This document shows positions 1 through 7,982 of a stretch of 64,000 bases of DNA, in pieces. A program made the translations under genes and the position numbers. The DNA is from a virus. The stretch is from IMG/VR virus record IMGVR_UViG_3300035670_011573, positions 113,933-177,932 of that record; one strand, written 5' to 3'. The notes below the pieces were generated by a model. That model made no database searches and was not told the origin of the DNA. It worked only from the letters and a program-made list of their open reading frames with translations. How positions within the stretch are numbered: position 1 is the stretch's first letter; every line of letters starts with the position of its first letter.

Positions 1-116
1 TGAGAATTAGAAGTAAGCATACCGTTAGATAAATAATATTGGTGATCAGGATGCTCTACTTCTAGATCATAAGTATCCATCATCCCAACTTCTTTTACTG
101 ATTTAATTTTAGCCAA
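1..116 (-). CDS. dnaE: DNA polymerase III alpha, C-terminal half: split-intein C-fragment plus start of C-extein (partial)
   Basis: Reading the minus strand from a TTG at 114-116, preceded by a perfect AGGAGG at 121-126, gives a 37-residue peptide with an intein C-terminal splicing domain. Block F is TYDLEVEHPDHQYYLSNG and block G is MLTSN, ending in the catalytic Asn. It is followed by Ser+1 and a codon beginning CA (His or Gln) before the window ends. The N-terminal partner is the gene at 4792-7446, whose extein stops at YGFNR; joining gives YGFNR-SH, the conserved DnaE motif FxxYGFNKSH. The fragment has its own ribosome binding site, so it is translated separately and would be joined by protein trans-splicing. 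The stop codon of the methyltransferase upstream lies next to this ribosome binding site, so translation may be coupled. The rest of the polymerase C-extein lies outside the window. Confidence 0.88.
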   Translation of the reverse strand, partial: MAKIKSVKEVGMMDTYDLEVEHPDHQYYLSNGMLTSNS

Positions 117-124
117 AAAACCTC

Positions 125-931
125 CTAGTTTGGTTCTGGTGTCCCATTTATTTCTAGATTCAGAAATTCATCCATCTCTTCTGAACTAGTACTGGGTCCA
201 AAAATTCTTTCGTTAGCTATTTTAATATACTTCTCTTCTTGTTCAATTAAGATAAAATCTCTATCTAAATTCTTGCAGGCTACACCCGTCGTTCCACTTC
301 CCGCGCAATTATCTAAAACTATTTCCCCAGGGTTGGTATAAGTCTTTATTAAATATTCAAATAAAGAAACCGGCTTCACCGTAGGATGAGAACCGCTAGT
401 ATCGGTATTAAATTTCTGCCAAGAAGACGGGACCCTTAATTCTGGAACTTCGACAATACCACGGCCTTTGAATTTTCTATAGTTTTCAGACCTGGTGTTA
501 TGATCTTTACGATATCGCTTTGTATGCTTCTTACCAGTGGCAGATGTTCTTTCCTGCATCTGCTTGTTATAAGTCCATTTTCCTCTTGAAAAAATTAGAA
601 CCTGCTCATGCTCTTTGAAAGGTTCTCTGACTGTATTTGCAAAATTACTTCCACGATTTTTAATCCAAATCCATTCGTGACGAAACATCTTTGGGTTAGA
701 CATAACTAAAGCACTAGAAAAAGGTTGGGAAGCAGTCAGGGCTATAACTGCATTAGGTTTTGTAATTCTTTTATATTGTTCCCAAAGTTTATCAAAAGGG
801 ATTACTGTATCCCATTTGTTTTGGGTAATTCCATAAGGTAAATCACAAAGAATCATATCTATGGAACCATCATCTATCTTCTTCATTACTTCTAAGCAAT
901 CACCCTGATATATCTTGTTTTTTTCTAGCAT
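125..931 (-). CDS. DNA methyltransferase (N6-adenine/N4-cytosine, N6_N4_Mtase family)
   Basis: This 268-residue protein has the catalytic motif IV as DLPYG (residues 30-34, preceded by IDMILC) and the SAM-binding motif I near the C-terminus as VLDNCAGSGTTG (about residues 207-218), followed by an acidic strand (FILIEQEEKY). That order, catalytic motif first, is the beta-class arrangement of N6_N4_Mtase (PF01555) enzymes, which transfer a methyl group to adenine N6 or cytosine N4 in DNA. The variable middle carries a basic KKHTKRYRKDHN stretch likely to contact DNA. No cognate restriction endonuclease is adjacent, so it is probably an orphan modification enzyme protecting phage DNA. It sits between the two halves of the fractured dnaE gene. 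Confidence 0.9.
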   Translation of the reverse strand: MLEKNKIYQGDCLEVMKKIDDGSIDMILCDLPYGITQNKWDTVIPFDKLWEQYKRITKPNAVIALTASQPFSSALVMSNPKMFRHEWIWIKNRGSNFANTVREPFKEHEQVLIFSRGKWTYNKQMQERTSATGKKHTKRYRKDHNTRSENYRKFKGRGIVEVPELRVPSSWQKFNTDTSGSHPTVKPVSLFEYLIKTYTNPGEIVLDNCAGSGTTGVACKNLDRDFILIEQEEKYIKIANERIFGPSTSSEEMDEFLNLEINGTPEPN

Positions 932-948
932 TTCAAAATCCCGTAGGT

Positions 949-969
949 TAGGTATAGCTAGTATACCTA
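949..969. promoter_or_regulatory. inverted repeat upstream of the methyltransferase gene
   Basis: Eight-base arms TAGGTATA and TATACCTA flank a GCTAG centre, 18-38 bases before the methyltransferase start. It could be an operator or an RNA hairpin in the leader. The half-site GTATACCTAGA recurs just upstream of the next gene (2308-2318). Function is inferred from position only. Confidence 0.35.
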
Positions 970-1050
970 GAGCAATCCTAATATTACTCTATTTTTAGAA
1001 CCAAGTTTGGAAAACTTAAACCAACTTCATTTATACTCAAAAATATATTT

Positions 1051-2304
1051 TTATTGAACTATTCTTAGCTTAGTTGTGCTGACGTTAGTTATTTCACAAT
1101 CTTGTTCTTCATCACCACGAGGTACCTGGCTTGATAATCCAGAAGCTAAAGTAATGTTGTGATTGCCATTAGCGTTAATAACATCAGCAACTATAGAACC
1201 ATAAAAAGAAGCATTGCCATTTGGGTAGACTGTTGATTCTGGTGCATAAATGGTTCCATTAAAAGTGCTAGAGCCATTTATTCTAACTACTCTTTCACCA
1301 ATAACCCTTATCTCAAAACACTCCGGATGATCTGCATTGCCAGTAACACCACCATTTAAATTTACATTACCATTAACATATAAAATGGTTGGACTAGTAC
1401 ATCCATCAGATGTGCCAGAAATATTAATCATTTCTCTTGCCGTTCTTTGCTCCAAATCACCATCAACATAATAAACTTCACCTTCTTGAAGTGTAGTGAC
1501 TATAGTTGTATTAGAACCCCTACCCACACGAACACCATTAGGTAGGGCATGATAACTTTCAGGATAATCCACTGGACTGATTGGAATTTCCATACCCATA
1601 GGTGTAGAGTCGCCTGTGAAGTTATAAGCAGAACCCCTAGAGTCTATGCAAGGGGTTCCTACATCATATTCACAATCTGGACCCATATGAATATCTATTC
1701 CGTTTTGTACATTAAGACTACCGCCCAAAGTTATCCCACCGGAGTTAGTACAAGCAGATGCGCCGGCAGTTACCTCATCTATTCTTAGATCAAAATTTCC
1801 ACTTAGTTCCAATTGAGAATTGGCAAAGATTAAGCAGGGCCAATCACCATCGTTAGTAGGGACACACTCTTCTTCTAAGGTAGCAACCTTACCAGCAATA
1901 GAAGTTGCATGAACATGGTAAGTATAGTATCCAAACATTCCACCAAATATAGATGGAATATTGGATTCTGTAGTTATTTTTACATAATCACCATTATCCA
2001 TATCTAAGATCCACTCACCACCTTGATTAAAGGTACCAATTTCAGTGGTAACATTTTCAGAGGTTATAGTGGCTCCATAGACGGTATGGCTTGTAGCAAT
2101 AGAGGTTGCTTCTTCAGATACAGTAGTAGTGTTATTACTACCATCATCTTCACTGCCAAGATAGGCGGCGGAAGAAATTGCGGAAGTATCTGCGGCAGTT
2201 TGCAACTGCGCCTTAGAATAAGTCATAAGACCATAATCTATGGAAAGCGCTGCAAATCCAATAAATATGGGAAGTGAAATACTAAAATAAGTAGCAGTAG
2301 ACAT
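1051..2304 (-). CDS. TadG/TadE-like protein with extracellular-type C-terminal domain
   Basis: The N-terminus (residues 5-50) has a single hydrophobic segment (FSISLPIFIGFAALSIDYG) followed by SKAQLQTAADTSAISSAA. This is the pattern of the Tad/TadG pseudopilin-like N-terminal domain (PF13400-type), in which AADxxALSAA follows the membrane helix. The remaining 350 residues are Gly/Asn/Thr-rich with strand-like repeats (ITLGGSLNVQNG, TFNGTIYAPESTVYPNGNASFYGS) and about ten cysteines, suggesting a beta-helical surface or periplasmic domain. In bacteria TadG-like proteins are membrane-anchored parts of Flp pilus assembly; in a phage the role is unknown, perhaps surface modification or a captured host gene. 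It has no Tad partners nearby and lies in the gap between the dnaE halves. Confidence 0.6.
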   Translation of the reverse strand: MSTATYFSISLPIFIGFAALSIDYGLMTYSKAQLQTAADTSAISSAAYLGSEDDGSNNTTTVSEEATSIATSHTVYGATITSENVTTEIGTFNQGGEWILDMDNGDYVKITTESNIPSIFGGMFGYYTYHVHATSIAGKVATLEEECVPTNDGDWPCLIFANSQLELSGNFDLRIDEVTAGASACTNSGGITLGGSLNVQNGIDIHMGPDCEYDVGTPCIDSRGSAYNFTGDSTPMGMEIPISPVDYPESYHALPNGVRVGRGSNTTIVTTLQEGEVYYVDGDLEQRTAREMINISGTSDGCTSPTILYVNGNVNLNGGVTGNADHPECFEIRVIGERVVRINGSSTFNGTIYAPESTVYPNGNASFYGSIVADVINANGNHNITLASGLSSQVPRGDEEQDCEITNVSTTKLRIVQ

Positions 2305-2324
2305 TTTGTATACCTAGAATTTGT

Positions 2325-2332
2325 TATTTATA
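2325..2332 (-). promoter_or_regulatory. T4-late-like TATAAATA promoter candidate
   Basis: The minus strand reads TATAAATA about 20 bases before the start of the TadG-like gene, a spacing suitable for a T4-type late promoter. Phage late sigma factors such as T4 gp55 recognise this octamer, and the window encodes a divergent sigma factor. A single octamer in an AT-rich genome can arise by chance. Confidence 0.3.
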
Positions 2333-2362
2333 GTTACAATAAATATTGAAAAATATTCTTTT

Positions 2363-3577
2363 TCAAGATTTAATCTCTGTTTTCTGGGCAACAGGGACTA
2401 TACACTCCTGTTCTAAAGGTAACCAATAAAATCCTGTTCTATTAATCCCCTTTAATCGTTGTTCCCTGCTAATTGCAGGCAACTGAAGGGCAATATTCTG
2501 GGATGCATTTAAATCCGAGTTTCCTGTGTATCCACAGGATCTGCATTTAAATAACAATCCTTTCCTATTCCCCTTACGAACCCAACCGCACTGGAAACAC
2601 CTTTGACTTGTGTAAGTAGGGCTAACCTTAATAATCTGGACACCAGCATCTTTAAGTTTAGAATCCAACTTTTCAAATAGTTCCCTGTAATTCCAATGAG
2701 AAAGGTTGCGGCTTGACTTTCTTCCCTTTCTCATATTTCTAATGTTCTCCCTTCTAACTACCTTTATATTCTGTATATTCAGTCTGTTTACAGACCAATT
2801 TATGTAGTTAGTACGGTGTGCTTCTGCTCTCCTAAATCCCTTGGAACCCTTTTTCTTCCTTGCTAATTTTTGACAAATAGCTTTGTAATTGTGACCATGG
2901 TTATCCTTGTCAACTACTTGACCATTTGAACAAGACAAAATAGAATTTTGCCCTATATCTATCCCTAGGGTTTCCCCAGATTCCCTTTCTCTAGGTTCCT
3001 CCAATTCAAAACCAAACGTTATGGAATCTTTTGATAACCTAACTCCTGCTTTTAGTGTTCCTGAGGCTAACATTTTATTGAAGTGCTTTGTTTTCTTAAA
3101 AGGTATCTTTATAGTTAGCTTATTACCAAGAGAAGATAGGGTTACCCAACCATCGAAGATGGTATCATTATCCAAGTCTATTTTAACAAACCTAGAATCT
3201 AACTCTGGTTTAATATCTCCAACTAAAGGCTTTGAAGCAATATTTTTGTTATAGATTTGCTGAATTTTTCTGGCTTTCTTAAACATACCTTGAGCATTGA
3301 ACTTATTTATTTGCCAAAGCCTTCGGCTTTGTTTAGCTTTAGTTCCACGGACAATAGCAGAAGCCTGTTTACCAGCAGCTTGCAATGCTCTTGCAGATAA
3401 CCAAGTTTGAATCTGGGAAGTTATTCTCTTATCAAGCAGGGCAGGAATTTTATCCATATCCCAAAGGGGATCTATGAAAAGGGTAGTAACCCTCTGGTAT
3501 TCTGCAATAAAAAGGGAAAGGTTTTCCATTTTAACCTTTCTGCAGAATTTGGTAGTTACTTTAGTTGACTTTACCAT
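2363..3577 (-). CDS. tnpB: TnpB (IS200/IS605-family RNA-guided nuclease)
   Basis: A complete 404-residue TnpB. The RuvC-like acidic triad is intact: D207 in LGIDIGQNS, E277 in VVRRENIRN and D355 in NSDLNASQNIA. The four-cysteine zinc ribbon is CFQC (327/330) and CRSC (345/348). TnpB proteins cut DNA guided by an omega RNA transcribed from the 3' end of the gene and the element right end. No TnpA transposase is present, so this is a stand-alone tnpB. The 3' end is only 58 bases from the TadG-like gene, so any omega RNA must overlap the tnpB 3' end. A later start at 3529 has a better ribosome binding site (AAGG) than the ATG at 3577. It lies between the two dnaE halves. Confidence 0.93.
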   Translation of the reverse strand: MVKSTKVTTKFCRKVKMENLSLFIAEYQRVTTLFIDPLWDMDKIPALLDKRITSQIQTWLSARALQAAGKQASAIVRGTKAKQSRRLWQINKFNAQGMFKKARKIQQIYNKNIASKPLVGDIKPELDSRFVKIDLDNDTIFDGWVTLSSLGNKLTIKIPFKKTKHFNKMLASGTLKAGVRLSKDSITFGFELEEPRERESGETLGIDIGQNSILSCSNGQVVDKDNHGHNYKAICQKLARKKKGSKGFRRAEAHRTNYINWSVNRLNIQNIKVVRRENIRNMRKGRKSSRNLSHWNYRELFEKLDSKLKDAGVQIIKVSPTYTSQRCFQCGWVRKGNRKGLLFKCRSCGYTGNSDLNASQNIALQLPAISREQRLKGINRTGFYWLPLEQECIVPVAQKTEIKS

Positions 3578-3636
3578 GATTTATATAGAAATATTACTAT
3601 AATTTTAAATTTATTTTAATAAATAATATAAAGGAA

Positions 3637-4095
3637 TCAAATACATTCTTCAGAGCAGAAGTTACCCTCTTCACCACATACTATAAAAGTATTAGGAATT
3701 ACACCTTTACATTTATAAGTCTTCATTTTTTTAGTCCATTCCTCTTTGGTTTGGCATTCTTCTAAGGAAATTAATAAAGCCTCCACTTCGTTGGTTTCTT
3801 TTAAAATAAAAGTCATCCAGCCTTGGAAGTTACCAACCCGCCAAACATTTGCACCGAAATGGTAAGCATACAAATCTTCTTTTTGAAAGTGTTCCCTATT
3901 TAATTTTATTAAGCCACCTAATGTAGCATGGTCACTGAAGTCTGGAATGGCACCATCCGGTGGCAACAAGCCTTCATCATTAATCCTACCACAAATATTT
4001 ATATCAAGTGGAAAAAACCAACGCATACCTGGCAACCACTTCCAATTCTTACAGATTAAAGTTTTGAGTCCTAAATCTATTTTGTCTTGCAGCAT
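3637..4095 (-). CDS. hypothetical protein, Trp- and Cys-rich
   Basis: A 152-residue protein with no recognised family. It is rich in tryptophan (WKWLPGMRWFFPLD near the N-terminus, also WRVGNFQGW) and has a cysteine cluster at the C-terminus (CGEEGNFCSEEC). It has no membrane segment or signal peptide. It sits in a run of small minus-strand genes between tnpB and the dnaE N-half. Coding is supported by length, codon continuity and position in the tightly packed strand. Confidence 0.6.
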   Translation of the reverse strand: MLQDKIDLGLKTLICKNWKWLPGMRWFFPLDINICGRINDEGLLPPDGAIPDFSDHATLGGLIKLNREHFQKEDLYAYHFGANVWRVGNFQGWMTFILKETNEVEALLISLEECQTKEEWTKKMKTYKCKGVIPNTFIVCGEEGNFCSEECI

Positions 4096-4121
4096 GTTAT
4101 TTATCTTTTGTCCAAATTATT

Positions 4122-4442
4122 TTAGTTACTATCTAATGCTGCTCTAACTGCTGCATCTTTAGATTCTAGCAATTTTCTAAGTGCAACTTCTGTTTCAGGG
4201 CTATAAGGCGCTCGTCTAGCAACTTGTTCGGCCAACTCAGCAAATGGTCTTGAAACCTCTTGTAACTTTGGTGGTAAATGATCAAATTTGAAATATTTTA
4301 AAGTTGGTGATAATTGGTATTGACTATAAACAACCAAATCATTTAAAGTCGGTACTGGCATAGAAACCATAACCTCACCAGAACGAACCTTGGCACATCC
4401 ATTTGCCATACAATCTGGATTTGCACAACAGCATGTAATCAT
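4122..4442 (-). CDS. Acb2/Tad1-hairpin-like small protein (candidate cyclic-nucleotide sponge)
   Basis: The 106-residue protein begins with a cysteine cluster (CCCANPDCMANGC). It continues with a region resembling a widespread phage family: KFDHLPPKLQEVSRPFAELA followed by a second helix ending ALRKLLESKDAAVRAAL. The two-helix layout (HLPP...FxxLA...P...ALxxLLExKDxxVR) resembles the Acb2/Tad1 hairpin fold. Acb2 proteins block CBASS anti-phage defence by sequestering cyclic di- and tri-nucleotides. The family resemblance is from memory of the motif, not from a search, and many homologues have no tested function. The Cys-rich extension is an oddity. Confidence 0.45.
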   Translation of the reverse strand: MITCCCANPDCMANGCAKVRSGEVMVSMPVPTLNDLVVYSQYQLSPTLKYFKFDHLPPKLQEVSRPFAELAEQVARRAPYSPETEVALRKLLESKDAAVRAALDSN

Positions 4443-4487
4443 ATAAACTCCTCCCTTTAAATTGTTTTACAAATTAAACTAAGATTT

Positions 4488-4784
4488 TCATCCATAATGT
4501 TCGCTATTTTTAATTGCTGTAATTATATCTTCATAAGCAGCAGCGCACAGCGGAATGTCAGCAGATTCCATTCTTTTGTTGAGAAATTCTAAGATTAATT
4601 TTCTCTCTCGCATTTCTCCCAAAACCTCACTGGCTTCTGGTGGTGGCCAAGACGATCTTGCTTCATAATCCTGAATTATATTATCTGCTTTGCTTACTAG
4701 TTGCCAGACCCATTCTGCTGCAAACTCTTTATCCTCCAGCCTAAGAAAAAACTCCTCAATAAAATCATCTTTTGTGTACAGCAT
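4488..4784 (-). CDS. hypothetical acidic helical protein
   Basis: Starting at the ATG at 4784, which follows GAGGGTGTT, gives 98 residues beginning MLYTKDDFIEEFF. An upstream in-frame start at 4805 would overlap the dnaE N-half more deeply and lacks a better ribosome binding site. The protein is predicted helical and acidic, with a mid-protein SSWPPPEASEVLGEM segment reminiscent of linker plus helix. No family is recognised. It follows the dnaE N-half with overlapping reading frames near its stop. Confidence 0.6.
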   Translation of the reverse strand: MLYTKDDFIEEFFLRLEDKEFAAEWVWQLVSKADNIIQDYEARSSWPPPEASEVLGEMRERKLILEFLNKRMESADIPLCAAAYEDIITAIKNSEHYG

Positions 4785-4791
4785 AACACCC

Positions 4792-7446
4792 TCACTTATT
4801 AACAACTATTTCTAATTTATCTTCTAAAATTTTCCAGAGCGGCAACATTTCGCCTGTATTAGTTCTAAATTTATGATTGATTGTACAAACTGTTTTTGAG
4901 CCATCGTCTAATTCTACTTCAAATACTTTTAATTTTCCGTGATAATGATTATCCTTGACAGGGATCATAATATCTTGTCCCGTTTCTTCATTTCTGCTAC
5001 GAACCCAACAGCCTGGTTCAACATTTCTGATTGGAATATCTTTCCACTCTCTAGCATCAGAATCTCTGTATACCCGGATTAATTCATCAAACTTCAAGGA
5101 GCGATTAAAGCCATATAATCCGAATGGTTCGATTTGCTCATCCCAAATTCTTTTGGCTTCTTCATATTTCATACCAGATACTTTCATGCAGTCAGCAATA
5201 AAGTTAGCCTCTGTTTTTAAAACTAGATCTGGATCTTTACCTTTTAATTTTGTAATTTTCCTTAGTGCATCTGCTTGGTTAAGATCCCAACCTGCACAAT
5301 CCTTGGCAATGGTCATCATGCCTTCTTCATAAAGAGAAACACCATAAGTCTTCTTTAATGAATTTTCCATTTTAGGATGGATGTATTCGATTTCTTCTAC
5401 TCCAAGTTTTCTGTTGATATAATCGTTCCTCTGTTCTGGTGAACAAGAAGGTCTGCCTAGTGCATTAATGTCAGAAATTTCTTCAATATTTTTTGGCTTA
5501 ATCTTCATACAAAGTGGGGTAAGTGATGACTCCAATTGAAAGACGCCGGCAGTTTCACCACGTCCAATCATTTTAAAAGTTTCTGTATCACCTAAGGGAA
5601 TATCTTCAATAGTTATTTTTTTACTTTTGGTTTCTTGAATTATATTAAAGGTATCAGTAATTACGTTTAATGTATTTAGACCAAGAAGATCCATTTTAAC
5701 TAGACCGAAATCTTCGCACCTAGTTTTCTCCCATTGGGTAACCACCAAGCCGGTTTCTGCATCAATTCTAAGGGGGACAATCTCGTATAGTGGACGATCA
5801 CTAATTACAACCCCAGCGGCATGAACACTCCAATTCCTTGTCAGTCCTTGAAGCTTGCAGGCATTTTCATATAGTTCTGGATATTTCTTCATATATGAAG
5901 CAAACTCTTTACTTTCTTTCATTGCCTGTTCTACTGTCTCTGTATCTGGCATGATAGAAGTTAAATGATTTGCAATTTTAAAGGCTTCTGATTTATCACC
6001 ACCTAGCTCTAGACTTCTAGCTACGTCTTTAATAATCACCTTTGGTGACAGTGTAGACCAATTGCTGATGGAAGCGACTTTATCTTCCCCATATTTTTCT
6101 TTCAGATATTCTTTCACCTTGGCCGGGTCTGCGAAGTCTGAGTCAATATCTGGAAAGCTTTTCTTTTCTTTATTCTGAAATCTTTCAAACAGGAGGTCGT
6201 ACTTAATGGGGTCAACTGTAGTGATGCCAGTTAAAAATGCAACAATAGAGCCGGCACAACTTCCTCTTGCAGGCGAGCAAGGCATTCCTTGTGACTTAGC
6301 CCAATTTACGAAGTCTGCCACAATAAGCATATAAGAAGAAAAGTTTTTCTCTTCCATTACACTTAATTCTTTTTTAACCCTATCCCAGTATTCTTTCTTC
6401 TGTTCATCTTCTAGATGGCCTAATTTTTCTTTAAATCCGGCCATACATTTATATCTCAAATAGGACTTATCTTCTTCTATATCAGGACAAACCTTGGAAG
6501 ACCAACCCTTAAATTTTTGATATTCGTTTTCTTTTTGAACTGGAAACTTAGGAAGAATCGCACCCTTTGGTTCAATATAGGTAGGATTATCACAGGCGTT
6601 TAAAATCTTGATAGAATTCTCCATGCCTTTCTTGGCAACATCTGGACCAAAGAAGGATGTAATTTCTTCATATGTTTTAAGGTACATATCTTGCACGCCA
6701 TAACGAAATCTATCAGGATCGTTGATTGGCTTTTTGTCTTTAATAGCTAACATAAAATCGTGATACTTGGCATGGTCTTTATCTCGATAGTGGGCATCAC
6801 AAGTAATAACATAGGGGATGCTCTTATCATGCGATAGTCGAATCATTGCTTCATTTAGCTTTCTCTGGCTAACTTCCTTGCCAGTTTTGCCTGTAGCCTG
6901 GAGGTCATGTGGCTGGATTTCAAGAAAGAATCTATCTTTAAAAATAGCATTAAATCGATCAAGATAACAAAGAGCTTCTTGCTCATTTCCTTCTGTAATT
7001 AAAGTTTTGGCAATCAAACCATTAGAACAAGCGGTAAGGGCAATAACACCCTGGTTGAACTGCTCGATATGTTCCCAAGAAATTCTGGGCGTTTGTTTAC
7101 CCATATACCCAGAGACTTGGTTGCGGTAAGCCTCATAATTTAGTCGTAGAATATTTCGATAACCTACTTCATTTTGTGCAAGTAGAACAAGGTGATAATT
7201 CTTCTTATCAGATAGATCTGGTGCGAAGTACGCCTCCATACCTGGAATTAACTTAACGCCATGCTTCTTACTTGCTTTCCAAGCATCAAAAATAGCTGTC
7301 ATAGTACCATGATCTGTGACTGCTACGCCTGGATGATCTACTTCTTTAGCGCGAATAAAAAGGTCTTCCACATCATTCATACCATCCAAAGGTGAACCCA
7401 ATTCAGTATGGTTGTGCAAAGACACAAATGGTCCTGAAATACCCAT
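4792..7446 (-). CDS. dnaE: DNA polymerase III alpha, N-terminal half, with N-terminal split-intein fragment
   Basis: Residues 1-782 are a bacterial replicative polymerase alpha subunit. The PHP domain opens with FVSLHNHTELGSPLDG (7-22) and VTDHG (43-47). The nucleotide-binding loop ARGSCAGSIVAF lies at 393-404, and the catalytic palm motif SFPDIDSDF (430-438) carries the two metal-binding Asp residues. The extein stops at FGLYGFNR (about 775-782). The last 102 residues are an intein N-fragment starting SLKFDELIRV, with a block-B motif CTINHKF, then stop at 4792. The other half is at 1-116. The start follows TCTGGAGGAAAT. The insertion lies inside FNKSH, three residues after the cyanobacterial DnaE split site (EY|CFN). 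Active polymerase requires trans-splicing of the two products. Confidence 0.95.
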   Translation of the reverse strand: MGISGPFVSLHNHTELGSPLDGMNDVEDLFIRAKEVDHPGVAVTDHGTMTAIFDAWKASKKHGVKLIPGMEAYFAPDLSDKKNYHLVLLAQNEVGYRNILRLNYEAYRNQVSGYMGKQTPRISWEHIEQFNQGVIALTACSNGLIAKTLITEGNEQEALCYLDRFNAIFKDRFFLEIQPHDLQATGKTGKEVSQRKLNEAMIRLSHDKSIPYVITCDAHYRDKDHAKYHDFMLAIKDKKPINDPDRFRYGVQDMYLKTYEEITSFFGPDVAKKGMENSIKILNACDNPTYIEPKGAILPKFPVQKENEYQKFKGWSSKVCPDIEEDKSYLRYKCMAGFKEKLGHLEDEQKKEYWDRVKKELSVMEEKNFSSYMLIVADFVNWAKSQGMPCSPARGSCAGSIVAFLTGITTVDPIKYDLLFERFQNKEKKSFPDIDSDFADPAKVKEYLKEKYGEDKVASISNWSTLSPKVIIKDVARSLELGGDKSEAFKIANHLTSIMPDTETVEQAMKESKEFASYMKKYPELYENACKLQGLTRNWSVHAAGVVISDRPLYEIVPLRIDAETGLVVTQWEKTRCEDFGLVKMDLLGLNTLNVITDTFNIIQETKSKKITIEDIPLGDTETFKMIGRGETAGVFQLESSLTPLCMKIKPKNIEEISDINALGRPSCSPEQRNDYINRKLGVEEIEYIHPKMENSLKKTYGVSLYEEGMMTIAKDCAGWDLNQADALRKITKLKGKDPDLVLKTEANFIADCMKVSGMKYEEAKRIWDEQIEPFGLYGFNRSLKFDELIRVYRDSDAREWKDIPIRNVEPGCWVRSRNEETGQDIMIPVKDNHYHGKLKVFEVELDDGSKTVCTINHKFRTNTGEMLPLWKILEDKLEIVVNK

Positions 7447-7504
7447 ATTTCCTCCAGAATATTCTTTTGAAATTATTGCAATATTCTCTTTTGTTTAGAA
7501 ACAA

Positions 7505-7531
7505 ATGGGCCGCCTTATTTTGGCGGCCCAT
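7505..7531 (-). terminator. hairpin terminator after the 7544-7960 gene
   Basis: Arms TGGGCCGCC and GGCGGCCCA (7506-7514 and 7522-7530), extended by one A-T pair, enclose a 7-base loop. On the minus strand it follows the stop at 7544 and is trailed by TTTGTTT. It separates the coiled-coil gene from the dnaE N-half. Confidence 0.75.
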
Positions 7532-7543
7532 ATTTTATTTGTT

Positions 7544-7960
7544 TTAATCTACCAGATCGGCAATGTTAGTGTATACTTCTGTAGTAATTTTAGGATCGAT
7601 ATCCTGTTTTAGCATCTTAATGGCTGCATCAATTTCTTTCTTTGGAACACCATTTTGCTTTGCATCAGAAATTAGCTGACGCTTTTCATCTACCGCCTCT
7701 TCAACTTGTTCTACATAACTTTGGATGGTGGTGCTATTTTGGATTAAGGCTTTTCTCTCTTCCTTTAAGGATTTGATTTGCTCATCAATATTTTCAATCT
7801 CACTGTTGGAAAGGATAGCCTCGCGCAAATCTGCTTTAGCATCACGAATTTTATCTCCCAATTCAGAAAGACTCTTTACAAACTGTCTAACGGTTTCCTT
7901 GTCTGCTACCTTGGGCTCGGTAGCCAATGGATTAAAACTAGCCACAAATTCACTTGACAT
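7544..7960 (-). CDS. hypothetical coiled-coil protein
   Basis: A 138-residue, strongly charged, helical protein with heptad-like spacing from about residue 22 to 110 (LGDKIRDAKADLREAIL, IKSLKEERKALIQ). No enzymatic motif is seen. It ends before a strong hairpin terminator and directly follows the 2675-residue gene (22-base gap), so the two are probably co-transcribed. It may be a partner of the giant protein, but this is inference from position. Confidence 0.65.
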   Translation of the reverse strand: MSSEFVASFNPLATEPKVADKETVRQFVKSLSELGDKIRDAKADLREAILSNSEIENIDEQIKSLKEERKALIQNSTTIQSYVEQVEEAVDEKRQLISDAKQNGVPKKEIDAAIKMLKQDIDPKITTEVYTNIADLVD

Positions 7961-7982
7961 TCAGCCTCCTCAAACATTTATA

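Noticed and set aside
1549-2277. Plus-strand frames opposite the TadG-like gene
   Set aside because: They are shorter, have no ribosome binding site and lie opposite a better-supported gene.
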